A stretch of 41,790 bases of DNA from Candidatus Brocadiaceae bacterium (GCA_003551305.1 PUMJ01000024.1:1-41790), one strand, 5' to 3'; counted from the first letter of the stretch, positions 6,905 through 15,068 are shown. Numbers and translations are program-made. The notes: generated from the sequence alone by a model not told the origin.

Positions 6905-7640
6905 GAGGACCCTCCGGCGTCAGGAGGCTCGATTCGACCGGCGGCTGAGGGGGCTCCTCCTCCGGCTCACCCCTGCCGCCGAAGATTCTAACACACGCGA
7001 ACCCGAGCACCAAAAGGACCACGAACAGGATGCCCAGCATGTTGAGGTACCGGTCAATGAACCTCTGGATGGCGGGTCCGAAGAATTTGAACAGGGCGCC
7101 GATGGTGAAGAAGCGAAGCCCCCGGCCGAAAGCGGCCGCCACCACCAGCACCGAGAAAGGCACGTCCGCGTGGCAGACGCCGGCCGTCAGCGCAAAGACC
7201 CGGAACGGCACCGGCGTGATGGAGGCCACGAAGATGAACAGGAAGCCGTGCTGTCCGAACCCCGCGCTGAGCCGTTCGAAGTGCTCCATATAGCCGTAGA
7301 ACTCGATCATCGGCCGGCCCAGCGTCTCGAAGAAGAACACCCCGACGCCGTAGGCCAGCATGGCTCCCAGGACAGAGCCCACCGTGCACACCGCCGCGTA
7401 GCGCAGCGCCTTGCGCGGGGTGCTCAGCGCCATGGCCATCAGCAGCACGTCCGGGGGCAGGGGGAAGAACGAGGCACCCCCCAGGGCGAACAGAAACAGC
7501 GCCCAAACGGCCTGAGGCGTTGCCGCCCAGTGGATGGTCCAGTCGTAGAGGCGCCTTATGAGTCCCCGACGGGCCGGCAGCGGGCCTTCTGCCGGCTCCA
7601 CCTCCACGACGCCTTCGATGTTCTCATTCAACTCCGTCAA
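6804..7640 (-). CDS. YqaA/DedA-like VTT-domain membrane protein
   Basis: Residues about 45-225 match the VTT (SNARE-associated Golgi/DedA) fold in its YqaA form: SFFPLPPDVLLMAMA (about 57-71), a Gly-rich GSVLGAMLAYGVG helix, and TPVPFRVFALTAGV with the conserved Pro/Arg/Ala pattern. Relatives are linked to lipid-carrier flipping and membrane homeostasis. The start is a TTG with GGAAGGG 8 bp upstream, and it overlaps the stop of the DUF523 gene by 17 bp. After the last helix the frame continues through an acidic/Pro-rich linker and an Arg/Pro-rich tail of about 40 residues that overlaps the AMMECR1 gene. Family members normally end near 200 residues, so this tail may reflect a frameshift. Confidence 0.82.
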   Translation of the reverse strand: MTELNENIEGVVEVEPAEGPLPARRGLIRRLYDWTIHWAATPQAVWALFLFALGGASFFPLPPDVLLMAMALSTPRKALRYAAVCTVGSVLGAMLAYGVGVFFFETLGRPMIEFYGYMEHFERLSAGFGQHGFLFIFVASITPVPFRVFALTAGVCHADVPFSVLVVAAAFGRGLRFFTIGALFKFFGPAIQRFIDRYLNMLGILFVVLLVLGFACVRIFGGRGEPEEEPPQPPVESSLLTPEGPHAFARRAPHAAADSSPDRGGGRQRRAPPEGPRR

Positions 7641-8091
7641 GGCGCAGTCCCTTCCGGGTGAGCAGAGCGGCGGTTACGCCGCGGCCGGCCATTGGAGCGC
7701 CGTCACGGCGGATACGGCAGACCCCGCAGGAGGGGCTTCCCTCCTTGAGCACAGCCGCCCGGGCGCCCAGCAGGTCCGCCAGCGAGCAGACCATGCGGGC
7801 GCCGCGCAAAAAGGCACCGGTTACGTCTGTGCCCTCAGGCGTGCGGACGCGGGCGTTCCCGTCAAGCACGTCCCCTCCGCCGCCGCGTTCGATCTCGGCC
7901 CGGGGGCGGGGTGTGGGGAGGCCGCCCAACTGCTCGGGGCAGACGGGCACAAAGACACCCCTGCGGGCCTGGCGCGGCAGCTCCGGCGTCAAGCAATGGC
8001 CCCCGTCGTAGCGCGTACCGAGCCCCAGCAGGCAAGCGCTCACCAGCACGGGCGATCCGTCCGAAACGGCGTCGGGTTGTTCCATGAGCAT
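7624..8091 (-). CDS. DUF523 family protein
   Basis: A 155-residue cytosolic protein with the full DUF523 pattern: VSACLLGLGTRYDGG near the N-terminus, CPEQLGGLPTPRPRAEI in the first third, TPEGTDVT in the middle, then LKEGSPSCGV and GRGVTAALL at the end. The conserved Cys residues in SACLLG, CPE and PSCG suggest a metal or cofactor site. The biochemical function is unknown; some relatives are fused to DUF1722. ATG 8091 and ATG 8085 are both possible; a TTG at 8139 would extend it but lies inside the likely promoter. There is no ribosome site before either ATG. It heads the run DUF523, YqaA-like, AMMECR1. Confidence 0.85.
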   Translation of the reverse strand: MLMEQPDAVSDGSPVLVSACLLGLGTRYDGGHCLTPELPRQARRGVFVPVCPEQLGGLPTPRPRAEIERGGGGDVLDGNARVRTPEGTDVTGAFLRGARMVCSLADLLGARAAVLKEGSPSCGVCRIRRDGAPMAGRGVTAALLTRKGLRLDGVE

Positions 8092-8121
8092 ATTGTGACC
8101 GCGCGACAGGCGTTGCGTCAA
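8092..8121 (-). promoter_or_regulatory. Promoter of the DUF523 run, possibly giving a leaderless transcript
   Basis: Minus-strand TTGACG (8116-8121) and CACAAT (8092-8097) are 18 bp apart. Transcription would begin near 8085, the A of an in-frame ATG, and no Shine-Dalgarno sequence is visible. Confidence 0.4.
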
Positions 8122-8250
8122 GGGACCGGGCGTGTTCAAGGATCCCGGCAGGTGGTGTGCCGGGCGTGAGCGCGGGGGGGGGCGCCCGCAAGGGCACCCG
8201 CGGCGCCCCGCGGAAGCAGGCCGGATGGTGGCGCTGCACCGTGCCTCGGT

Positions 8251-8279
8251 GGTTGACCCTCCGGCGCCGGTTTGCTATA
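8251..8279 (+). promoter_or_regulatory. Promoter of yjbQ
   Basis: TTGACC (8251-8256) and TATAAG (8274-8279) with an ideal 17-bp spacer. Transcription would begin near 8286, about 47 bp before the GTG start. Confidence 0.6.
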
Positions 8280-8332
8280 AGCGGGTTGCGGGCTGCGTGC
8301 GAAGGGGACCTGAAGACACCGGGAGGGGAAGA

Positions 8333-8722
8333 GTGGAAAGACTGCGAGTGCGCACTTCGTCGCGGACCGAGTTCGTGGACATTACCGCGGAGGTCAGCAA
8401 AGCGGTGGCGGCCAGCGGGCTGACCAGCGGCCTGTGCCTGGTGCACGTGCCACACACCACGGCCGGGGTGACTATCAACGAGAACGCCGACCCGTCCGTG
8501 CGCAGGGATATCTTGAAAGAGCTCAACAAGGTGATCCCTTTCCAGGACGATTACGCGCACATCGAGGGCAACAGCGCCGCGCACATCAAATCGAGCCTCG
8601 TGGGTTGTTCCTGCACTGTTCCCATCGAGAATGGCCGGCCGGCGCTCGGCCGGTGGCAGGGCATCTTTTTCTGCGAGTTTGACGGGGGGCGTTCACGCGA
8701 AGTCTGGGTTACCTGCAAGTAG
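8333..8722 (+). CDS. yjbQ: YjbQ family protein (secondary thiamine-phosphate synthase type, UPF0047)
   Basis: A 129-residue single-domain cytosolic protein. HVPHTTAGVTINENADP (about 38-54) holds the conserved His residues and Glu/Asp of the family, and HIKSSLVGCS, LGRWQGIFFCEFDGGR and the final V-W-V strand complete it. E. coli YjbQ shows weak thiamine-phosphate synthase activity, though the real role is not established. The GTG start is fixed by GGGAGGGG 4-12 bp upstream and by the usual family length of about 130; the longer upstream frame is Arg/Gly-rich and has no homology. The CPBP protease gene follows after 12 bp, so they are probably co-transcribed. Confidence 0.9.
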   Translation: MERLRVRTSSRTEFVDITAEVSKAVAASGLTSGLCLVHVPHTTAGVTINENADPSVRRDILKELNKVIPFQDDYAHIEGNSAAHIKSSLVGCSCTVPIENGRPALGRWQGIFFCEFDGGRSREVWVTCK

Positions 8723-8734
8723 GGAGGGCGGCCG

Positions 8735-9490
8735 GTGGCGGCGCAGGAGAACGGACAGGGCGAGGGCGGGGCGCTTGTGCCGACGAGGGTGCCGTGGAGC
8801 ATCCCGGACGCCCTGGCTCTCCTGGTGACTTTCATAGCCGCGCAGCTGGCCTTGCTGTACCTCTGGGGGTTGGTGCGAGCGCCGGAGCCGGAGTCGCCTC
8901 CGCTTATCGCCATCGGTATCGGGAGCCATCTGCTGCTGCTGGCACTCTCGCTGGCACTCGTGCTCCTGCGTACCGGCCGGGGCCAGGCCGTGCCGGGGCT
9001 TCTGGGGTTCCGGCCTCCGCGGGGACAGTGGATACGGCCGGCGGTTAAGGCCGTTGTGGCGGGCGCAGTGGCTGTCGTCGGCATTCGGATGGCGGTAACG
9101 GCGGCGCTCGAGCTGTTCGGGATTGACTGGCGGCAATTGCCGGCCCAGGAGATCAGTGAGGTTGTCCGTCGGGCCGAGGGCGCCGGCATGGTGACGGCCG
9201 CGGCGCTGCTGGCCGTCGTGATTGCGCCCGTTGCGGAGGAGACGTTCTTCCGTTCGGTGTTCTACCTGCCGCTGCGGGAGCGGCTGGGGCCGGTGGGGGC
9301 GGCGCTGCTGGTGGCGGCGCTCTTTTCGGCGGCTCACGGCTACCTGCTCGGGGCGGGCCAGTTGTTCCTGCTTTCGCTGGTCTTCAGCGCTCTTTTCGAG
9401 TGCTCCGGGAGCCTGTGGGCGCCCATAGCAGCGCACGCGGCCTTCAATGGCGTCGGTTTTCTGCTGCTGCGCCTGGTGCCGTTCGGGTGA
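8735..9490 (+). CDS. CPBP family intramembrane metalloprotease
   Basis: A 251-residue membrane protein with about eight hydrophobic segments. The Abi/CAAX-protease motifs are complete: Glu168-Glu169 with Arg173 (EETFFR), His201 in FSAAHG, and His234 with Asn238 (HAAFN). These place it in the CPBP (CAAX protease and bacteriocin-processing) group, glutamate-type proteases acting inside the membrane. Substrates cannot be told from sequence. The GTG start has AGGGAGG 8 bp upstream, and the gene follows yjbQ closely. A 198-bp gap separates it from tyrS. Confidence 0.88.
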   Translation: MAAQENGQGEGGALVPTRVPWSIPDALALLVTFIAAQLALLYLWGLVRAPEPESPPLIAIGIGSHLLLLALSLALVLLRTGRGQAVPGLLGFRPPRGQWIRPAVKAVVAGAVAVVGIRMAVTAALELFGIDWRQLPAQEISEVVRRAEGAGMVTAAALLAVVIAPVAEETFFRSVFYLPLRERLGPVGAALLVAALFSAAHGYLLGAGQLFLLSLVFSALFECSGSLWAPIAAHAAFNGVGFLLLRLVPFG

Positions 9491-9688
9491 GGGGGGCCCC
9501 GACCCCGCGGTGCGCGGCACGGCACGGGAGGTATGGTGGCGCCGCAGGCGCGGGGCGGGCTTGCCTGCGCCCGATGATCCTGACGAGAGCCACCCTGCAA
9601 ACCGACGGCGTGACATGCAAAGCTTGCCCCGAGCGGTTACACTATTGCTCCTTCCGTTTTCCGATTACACCAAATATGCGGACGTGAT

Positions 9689-10957
9689 ATGACGGAACTG
9701 ATCGACAGGATAGAACAGCAGATGGAGCGCATCCGTCGCGGGGCGGCTGAGATCGTGCCCGAGCAGGCCCTGGTCGAGCGGATCGGCCGGGCGCTTGAAG
9801 AGGGCAGGCCCCTGCGGGTGAAACTGGGGCTGGACCCGACCGCTCCAGACATCCACGTGGGCAACGCTGTGCCCCTGCACAAGCTGCGCGCTTTCCAGGA
9901 GTTGGGCCACCACGCGGTGCTGATCTTCGGGGACTACACCGCCACGGTGGGCGACCCCAGTGGTCAGAACGAGATGCGACCGCAGCTCTCGCATGATGAA
10001 GTCATGCAGAACGCGCAGACCTACCTGGACCAGGTGGGTGAGATCGTGGACCTGCAAGAGGCCGAGGTCTGCTACAACGGCGACTGGTTCAGCAAGATGA
10101 GTTTCGCAGACGTCATCCAGCTTGCCGGAAAGCTCACCCTGGCCCGCTGTATCGAGCGGGACGATTTCGCCAGCCGCATGGAGGAGGGTCGGCCCATCGG
10201 CCTGCACGAGCTCTTATACCCCCTGATGCAGGCATATGACTCCGTGATGGTGCACAGCGACGTGGAACTGGGTGGCACGGACCAGATATTCAACATCCTG
10301 CTGGGGCGGGAACTCCAGAAACAGGTCGGCCAGGAGCCCCAGGTCGCCGTGACCAACCCCTTGCTCGAGGGGCTTGACGGCACGCAGAAGATGTCCAAGA
10401 GCAAAGGCAACTACATCGGCATCTGCGAGGAGCCGGCCGAGATGTTCGGCAAGGCTATGAGCATACCGGACCAGCTGATGCGGAAGTACTTCGTCCTGGC
10501 CACCGACCTGCCCCTGGAGCGGATAGAGGAACTGCTGTCGGAGCGGACTCACCCGCGCGAGGCCAAGGCCGACCTGGCCGGCGCCGTCGTGAGCCGCTAC
10601 CACGGCGCGGAGGCCGCCCGGCGGGCGCGGCAGGAGTTCAACAGGGTGTTCCGCCAGGGCGAGCTGCCGGCGGATATGCCGCAGGTGAAGGTGCCCGCCC
10701 GGGAAGTCGAGGACGGCACCATCTGGATAGTGCGCCTGCTGCGCCTGGCCGGCTGGGCCACCTCCAACGGCGATGCCCGCCGGCTGGTCCAGCAGGGCGG
10801 TGTGCGACTGGGGCCGCCCGACGCGCTGGCGGAAGTGGCCGACCCGACGGCCGACGTGCGTGTCAGCGACGGCATGGTGCTCAACGTGGGCAAGAGGCGC
10901 TACGCAACCTTGTTGCTGACGGGGCGGCAGGGGGCGCCGCGGGGCCGCTCAGGTTGA
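9689..10957 (+). CDS. tyrS: Tyrosyl-tRNA synthetase
   Basis: Charges tRNA-Tyr with tyrosine in the cytosol. The class I HIGH-type motif is HVGN at 56-59 within GLDPTAPDIHVGNAVPL, and KMSKS is exact at 234-238. LLYPLMQAYD and ELGGTDQIFN, the tyrosine-binding segments, lie between them. Residues about 355-415 form the S4 RNA-binding domain with VLNVGKRRYATL at the end. The 422-residue length suits the family. The ATG at 9689 has no good Shine-Dalgarno sequence but the homology begins within 40 residues. The stop codon overlaps the -35 element of the next gene. Confidence 0.96.
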   Translation: MTELIDRIEQQMERIRRGAAEIVPEQALVERIGRALEEGRPLRVKLGLDPTAPDIHVGNAVPLHKLRAFQELGHHAVLIFGDYTATVGDPSGQNEMRPQLSHDEVMQNAQTYLDQVGEIVDLQEAEVCYNGDWFSKMSFADVIQLAGKLTLARCIERDDFASRMEEGRPIGLHELLYPLMQAYDSVMVHSDVELGGTDQIFNILLGRELQKQVGQEPQVAVTNPLLEGLDGTQKMSKSKGNYIGICEEPAEMFGKAMSIPDQLMRKYFVLATDLPLERIEELLSERTHPREAKADLAGAVVSRYHGAEAARRARQEFNRVFRQGELPADMPQVKVPAREVEDGTIWIVRLLRLAGWATSNGDARRLVQQGGVRLGPPDALAEVADPTADVRVSDGMVLNVGKRRYATLLLTGRQGAPRGRSG

Positions 10958-10982
10958 TAAGGCCCGCCGTCTGGAGTATTAT
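10954..10982 (+). promoter_or_regulatory. Promoter of the PpiD-like gene and ribF
   Basis: TTGATA (10954-10959) and TATTAT (10977-10982) with a 17-bp spacer. The -35 box overlaps the tyrS stop codon, so the downstream pair can be transcribed separately. Confidence 0.55.
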
Positions 10983-11022
10983 TGATATAGGAGTTTCCCC
11001 CCGAGCGCAGGAGGAAGTAAGT

Positions 11023-12891
11023 GTGGCTCTGATGAGATGGTTCCGTCGTCACCAGCGGCATCTGCTGGCGGCGGTTGCCGTGTTACTGATGATCGCGTGG
11101 GGCATCCTGCCGGCGTTTATGCGGATGGGCCCCGAGGCGGACGGGTTGCACGGGAGGATCCGGGGCGAGCTGGTCACGCACGGCGAGTTCGAGGACGCGC
11201 AGATGGCGTTGAATCTGCTGGTGGACTTCCAGATGATGGACCCCCAGCTGCCCGCCGCGCTGCGCGCCAGGGGTGCTCCGCTGTCAACTCAGAGCATCTT
11301 TGCGGTGCTGGCCGACGAGTTCCGGCAGTTCGTCTTTGACGACGAACCGCTTGTGACGGCGCAGGCCGCCTGGCGGTACCTGGTGTTGCTGAGGGAGGCG
11401 GAGGCCGCCGGCATCGAGGTCTCGCCGGCCGAACAGCGGGACGTGTTGACGGGCCTGCTGCCGCCGGGACCTGACGGGCAGTTCGACCAGGAAGCATATC
11501 AGCAGCTACTGCTCGCCTTCAGATTCACCGATGCGCAGTTCACCCGCTGGACCCGGCAGATAGCACGGGTCGCCAAACTTATCTCCCTGAAAAACTCCTC
11601 CGTGATTGCCACCCGGCCTGGCGCCTGGATGACCTATCGCTTTGCCCAGGAGCAGGCCAGGATCGAGTTCGTGGAGGTGGAGCCGGCCTGGTTCGAACTC
11701 GTGGACGATGCCACGGAGGAAGAGCTGCGAGAGTTCTTCGAGCAGCATCGCGACACGGTGGCCGATCCCGAGGCGGGTGTGATCGGTTACATGGCCCCCC
11801 GCAGGGTGCGGCTCGAGTATGCCGAACCTCCCTTCGATGCCATCCTGGAAGAGGTCGTGGTCACCGAGGAAGAGATCCTGCAGTATTACGAAGAGAACAA
11901 GGACGAACTCTACGTGATCGAAGATGATGAAGAGCCCGCCGAGGAAGAAGCTGAAGACCCCGACGCGGAGGCTGACGAAGAGGTTGAGCCGACGCCGCGC
12001 TACAGGCCGCTGGAAGAGGTCAGGGATAGCATCCATGAGACCCTGACCCGACGCAAGGCTATGGAGGAATCAGAGCGCCGCGTCGAGGCCGCCCTGCAGG
12101 ACCTGCGCAGGGCGGCGGACCGTTACGCCATCGGTCCTCAACCGTTGGACCAGATGGCCAGGCGACACGGGCTGGACTACCGCGTTGCCGCGACGGAAGA
12201 CGAAGAGAAGCTGCTGAGCCGCCAGCAGGTGGAGGAACTGGTTCCGGCCGGCCAGCAGGTGGCGTCGTTTGCGTTCGACCGGGAGCAGAACCTGCACTTC
12301 CCGCAGCGCATCGACCGCACCGAGCAGCCTCCGCTCATCTGCCAGGTGCTCGAGAAACGCGAGCCGGAAGAGCAGCAGTTCGAGGATGTCCGGGAGCAGG
12401 TGCGGGCCGACTACGCGCGCAGCAAGGCGCTGGAGCGGGCGGAGGCTTTCGCCGGCAACTTCCTTGAGTATGCCGAGCAGGAAGGGCTGGAGGCCGCCGT
12501 CGCCGAGTTCTCCGGTCGGCTGGCCCGCCTTCTGGAGGGCGGTGAGGCTTCCGAGGGGGAGCTGGCCGAATGGCTCGGCGTCCGGGAAAGCGAGACGTTC
12601 AGCCGAACGCAACAGAGGGTGCCGGGCCTGGACAGGAGCGTGCCGAACGTCGTGCAGCGGGCGTTCGACCTGGACGAGGGAGGGATGGCCGTGGTCAGAG
12701 AGGAACCGCCCGTTGCGCGAGTCTACGTCATCCGCACCATCGAGCGGCAGCCTGCGCCTCCGGAGCGCTTCGCGCAGATGGAACAGATGTTCCGTTTCGG
12801 GGAGCTGTACCGTCAGCGACGCCTCCTGCTGGATGAGTGGATGGACGGTCTGCTTGCGCAGGCCGAGCCTGGCGATGAGATCACGAACTGA
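11023..12891 (+). CDS. PpiD/SurA-like periplasmic folding factor, parvulin domain not visible
   Basis: The 622-residue protein begins with a basic stretch and one membrane helix (about 13-34), then a long periplasmic part, the layout of PpiD. Segments such as RRVRLEYAEPPF, VTEEEILQYYEENKDELY and a helical SurA_N-like N-terminal domain match PpiD relatives. Just where a parvulin rotamase domain would start there is instead a strongly acidic insert of about 30 residues (Glu/Asp/Pro-rich, DNA about 11925-12000), followed by PLEEVRDSIHETL and more helices. I therefore infer a chaperone without PPIase activity. The GTG at 11023 has AGGAGG 8 bp upstream; ATG 11032 is an alternative. It shares a transcript with ribF, 6 bp downstream. 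Confidence 0.75.
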   Translation: MALMRWFRRHQRHLLAAVAVLLMIAWGILPAFMRMGPEADGLHGRIRGELVTHGEFEDAQMALNLLVDFQMMDPQLPAALRARGAPLSTQSIFAVLADEFRQFVFDDEPLVTAQAAWRYLVLLREAEAAGIEVSPAEQRDVLTGLLPPGPDGQFDQEAYQQLLLAFRFTDAQFTRWTRQIARVAKLISLKNSSVIATRPGAWMTYRFAQEQARIEFVEVEPAWFELVDDATEEELREFFEQHRDTVADPEAGVIGYMAPRRVRLEYAEPPFDAILEEVVVTEEEILQYYEENKDELYVIEDDEEPAEEEAEDPDAEADEEVEPTPRYRPLEEVRDSIHETLTRRKAMEESERRVEAALQDLRRAADRYAIGPQPLDQMARRHGLDYRVAATEDEEKLLSRQQVEELVPAGQQVASFAFDREQNLHFPQRIDRTEQPPLICQVLEKREPEEQQFEDVREQVRADYARSKALERAEAFAGNFLEYAEQEGLEAAVAEFSGRLARLLEGGEASEGELAEWLGVRESETFSRTQQRVPGLDRSVPNVVQRAFDLDEGGMAVVREEPPVARVYVIRTIERQPAPPERFAQMEQMFRFGELYRQRRLLLDEWMDGLLAQAEPGDEITN

Positions 12892-12897
12892 GGTGCC

Positions 12898-14007
12898 ATG
12901 CAGGTCATTCGGTGGCCGCCAGAGAAACCCGAACTGCACGGGAGGTCCGTCGCTACCCTGGGGGTCTTCGATGGCGTGCACCGGGGGCACGCTCGTGTGA
13001 TCGGGCGAGCCGTGAGCGCAGCCGCAGGACGCGGCTGCCGGGCGGTCGTCGTCACCTTTGACCGTCACCCCGACTCCCTGCTCAGCGGCTCCGCTCAGCC
13101 GGCCATTACTTCCCTTGACCACCGGTTGCGCCTGTTCAGGGCGCACGGGGCCGATGTCTGCGTCGTGGTCGGCTTCACGGACGAGGTGGCCTCCATGCCC
13201 GCGGAGCGTTTCGTGCGCGAGATCCTGTGGAAGGGGCTGCAGGCGGAGCTTCTCGTGCTGGGGTTTGACTCTCGTTTCGGGGCCGGGCGTGAAGGTGACG
13301 TGGGGCTGTGCCGTCGGCTCGGGGCTGAGCTGGGTTTCGACGTGGAAGAGGTCCCCCCCGTGCTGGTGGAGGGTCAACCGATAAGCAGCACGGCCATCCG
13401 CGAAGCCGTACAGAACGGTGAGCTGGAGCGGGCCGGCAGGCTGTTGGGGCGGCCTTTCTCCCTGTACGGGACGGTCGTGCACGGGGACGGGCGGGGGGCG
13501 CGGCTCGGCTATCCCACCGCGAACCTGGACCTCCATAACGAGACCGTGCCGCCCTCGGGCGTCTACGCCACGTGGGTTTTGACGGACGGTGTGCCCCTGC
13601 CGTCAGTCACCTCGGTGGGGCCCCGCCCGAGCTTTCATCCGGAGCAGGACGCTGAGGTCGTGGTCGAAACGCATATCATGGGATTTGCGGGGCAGCTCTA
13701 CGGGCAGGACCTCGAGGTGCAGTTCGTCCAACTGCTGCGGGAGCAGCGCGTCTACGGCCACGCCGAGGCCCTGAAGCGCCAGATGGCGCGGGACGTTCGC
13801 CGGGCGCAGGTGGTGCTGGAGGCGGCCGAATCGCAGGGGGCGGGGGGGCGGGGTCAGTCGGGGGGCGAGGAGAGACGCGCGCGGGCGGGCCTTTTGGACG
13901 GGTCACCCGCGGGTTGCGCGGCCCGGCGGCGGTTCCGGGGCGTCAGCGGACGGCCGTGTCAGCCAGAAACCCCAGCAGCCCTGCCAGAGCTACAACGGCG
14001 AGGATGA
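12898..14007 (+). CDS. ribF: Bifunctional riboflavin kinase/FAD synthetase
   Basis: Converts riboflavin to FMN and FMN to FAD. Residues about 15-170 are the nucleotidyltransferase domain: LGVFDGVHRGHARVI with the HxGH-like motif, TFDRHPD, and PISSTAIREA. Residues 185-310 are the riboflavin kinase domain: GTVVHGDGRGARLGYPTANL with the conserved PTAN, then SGVYA, SVGPRPSF and VVETHI. Both domains are complete. RibF proteins usually end near residue 310; here the frame runs on for about 59 residues rich in Gly, Arg and Pro, and its last 65 bp overlap a convergent small gene. The tail has no family features and may be a recent loss of a stop codon. Confidence 0.93.
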   Translation: MQVIRWPPEKPELHGRSVATLGVFDGVHRGHARVIGRAVSAAAGRGCRAVVVTFDRHPDSLLSGSAQPAITSLDHRLRLFRAHGADVCVVVGFTDEVASMPAERFVREILWKGLQAELLVLGFDSRFGAGREGDVGLCRRLGAELGFDVEEVPPVLVEGQPISSTAIREAVQNGELERAGRLLGRPFSLYGTVVHGDGRGARLGYPTANLDLHNETVPPSGVYATWVLTDGVPLPSVTSVGPRPSFHPEQDAEVVVETHIMGFAGQLYGQDLEVQFVQLLREQRVYGHAEALKRQMARDVRRAQVVLEAAESQGAGGRGQSGGEERRARAGLLDGSPAGCAARRRFRGVSGRPCQPETPAALPELQRRG

Positions 14008-14128
14008 GCACCAGCAGCCAGAAGTGGCGCCGGAGGTCCGTGGGGGCGGCCTCAGGCCATTCCGGTTCGCCCTCCGGTGCGGTCTGTTGCCCCGCCTCTT
14101 CCTGCGATTCGTTGCTGATCTTGCTCAT
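13943..14128 (-). CDS. Small single-helix membrane protein
   Basis: An unrecognised 61-residue protein: an acidic N-terminal part with ESQEEAGQQ, then RRHFWLLVLILAVVALAGLL as a membrane helix near residues 33-54, and a short tail. The basic residues before the helix suggest the N-terminus stays in the cytosol. ATG 14128 is chosen; ATG 14158 would add 10 residues. Neither has a clear ribosome site. The 3' end overlaps the ribF tail by 65 bp. Its plausible topology and non-GC-skewed N-terminus favour a real gene, but support is modest. Confidence 0.45.
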   Translation of the reverse strand: MSKISNESQEEAGQQTAPEGEPEWPEAAPTDLRRHFWLLVLILAVVALAGLLGFLADTAVR

Positions 14129-14173
14129 TATTGAGTCCGGTAAAGCTGATGATGTCATTCTGAGTTCGCCGAA

Positions 14174-14239
14174 CAGGGCTCCACCTCTCCTCAGAAGGAC
14201 AGCGTTCTTTCTGGCTGAACACTGCTCCTGGAGGTCTCC
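14174..14239. repeat. Dispersed intergenic repeat, copy B
   Basis: Matches copy A (3529-3592) from AGGGCTCC through TCCTCAGAA and GTTCTTTCTGGC to AGGTCTCC. The rest of the 14240-14370 spacer holds nothing recognisable. Confidence 0.7.
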
Positions 14240-14372
14240 CTGGGGCTCCCCGGGGCCTGCAGTTCGCGCTTGCCGTAATGCATTCTACCAGGCTGGCGCT
14301 GCCTCCAAAAGCGCCCGCGCCGGTTACTGAAGGGAGATTCCGTGCCGCTTGCGGGGAATCGCATTTATCTGG

Positions 14373-14401
14373 TTGACTGAGCCCGGCGGGCCGGATACAC
14401 T
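14373..14401 (+). promoter_or_regulatory. Promoter of the NYN-domain gene
   Basis: TTGACT (14373-14378) and TACACT (14396-14401) with a 17-bp spacer. Transcription would begin near 14408, leaving a leader of about 64 bases that includes the hairpin at 14420-14443. Confidence 0.6.
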
Positions 14402-14419
14402 GCGGTGTTTCGTTGTCAT

Positions 14420-14443
14420 CTCCGGTCGGCGGACCGACCGGAG
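14420..14443 (+). promoter_or_regulatory. Perfect 10-bp hairpin in the leader of the NYN gene
   Basis: CTCCGGTCGG, loop CGGA, then CCGACCGGAG. It begins about 12 bases after the predicted transcription start and ends 28 bases before the ATG. No T-run follows, so it is not a classical terminator; it may be a protein or nuclease target in the mRNA. Confidence 0.6.
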
Positions 14444-14471
14444 CCATTCTATCGTGGGAAAGGTCGGCCTA

Positions 14472-15068
14472 ATGGTAACTCACACGATCTACGAGAATAG
14501 CTCTCAGCGGCTGGCGATATTTGTTGACGTGCAGAACATGTTCTATTCGGCCAAGGCGCTCTACCAGTCCAAGATAGATTACAGCAAGCTGCTGGAGGAG
14601 ATCGTGCGCGGACGTGAACTCGTGCGCGCCATCGCCTACGTGGTCCAGAAACCCGACGTGGACCAGAGCAGCTTCCTGGAGGCGCTCCGACGCAGCGGCT
14701 ACGAGGTGAAACAGAAGGAACTGACCATCCGCGAGGACGGTTCGACGAAGGGCGACTGGAAGATGGAGATCGCCCTGGACGCCATCACCATAGAGCCGAA
14801 GCTCGACTGCGTGGCGCTGGTGAGCGGGGACGGAGACTTCGTGCCCCTGGTGCAGGCGCTCAACGCGAGGGGCTGCCGCACGGAGGTGGTCTCGTTCGAG
14901 CAGTGCACCTCCAACGACCTGATGCGCGACAGCGACCAGTTCATCTCCATCGAGCCGGAGGTGCTGTTCAAGGAGGAGAAGTTCGTCCGCCAGGCGGCTG
15001 AGCGTCGCCACGAGCGCCACAGCGTCATGTCCCACGCTCCGGGCCACTATTCCTCCGGCGGGGATTGA
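14472..15068 (+). CDS. NYN domain (LabA/DUF88-like) putative ribonuclease
   Basis: A 198-residue cytosolic protein; residues 12-165 form a NYN/PIN-like fold. The acidic metal-site residues are visible: Asp19 in IFVDVQNMFYSA, Asp95 and Asp103 in KGDWKMEIALDAI, and Asp120/Asp122 in LVSGDGDFVPLV. This is the LabA/DUF88 pattern, so a single-strand or structured RNA nuclease is likely. The tail after 165 is basic and His-rich (RRHERH) and could bind RNA. ATG 14472 has GAAAGG upstream and matches where homology begins. It sits alone behind a strong promoter and a leader with a perfect hairpin, a possible self-target. The cellular role is unknown. Confidence 0.88.
   Translation: MVTHTIYENSSQRLAIFVDVQNMFYSAKALYQSKIDYSKLLEEIVRGRELVRAIAYVVQKPDVDQSSFLEALRRSGYEVKQKELTIREDGSTKGDWKMEIALDAITIEPKLDCVALVSGDGDFVPLVQALNARGCRTEVVSFEQCTSNDLMRDSDQFISIEPEVLFKEEKFVRQAAERRHERHSVMSHAPGHYSSGGD

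Noticed and set aside
9500-9688. T-box or other riboswitch before tyrS
   Set aside because: No T-box sequence or specifier-like structure seen; only GC-rich inverted words around 9540-9575.
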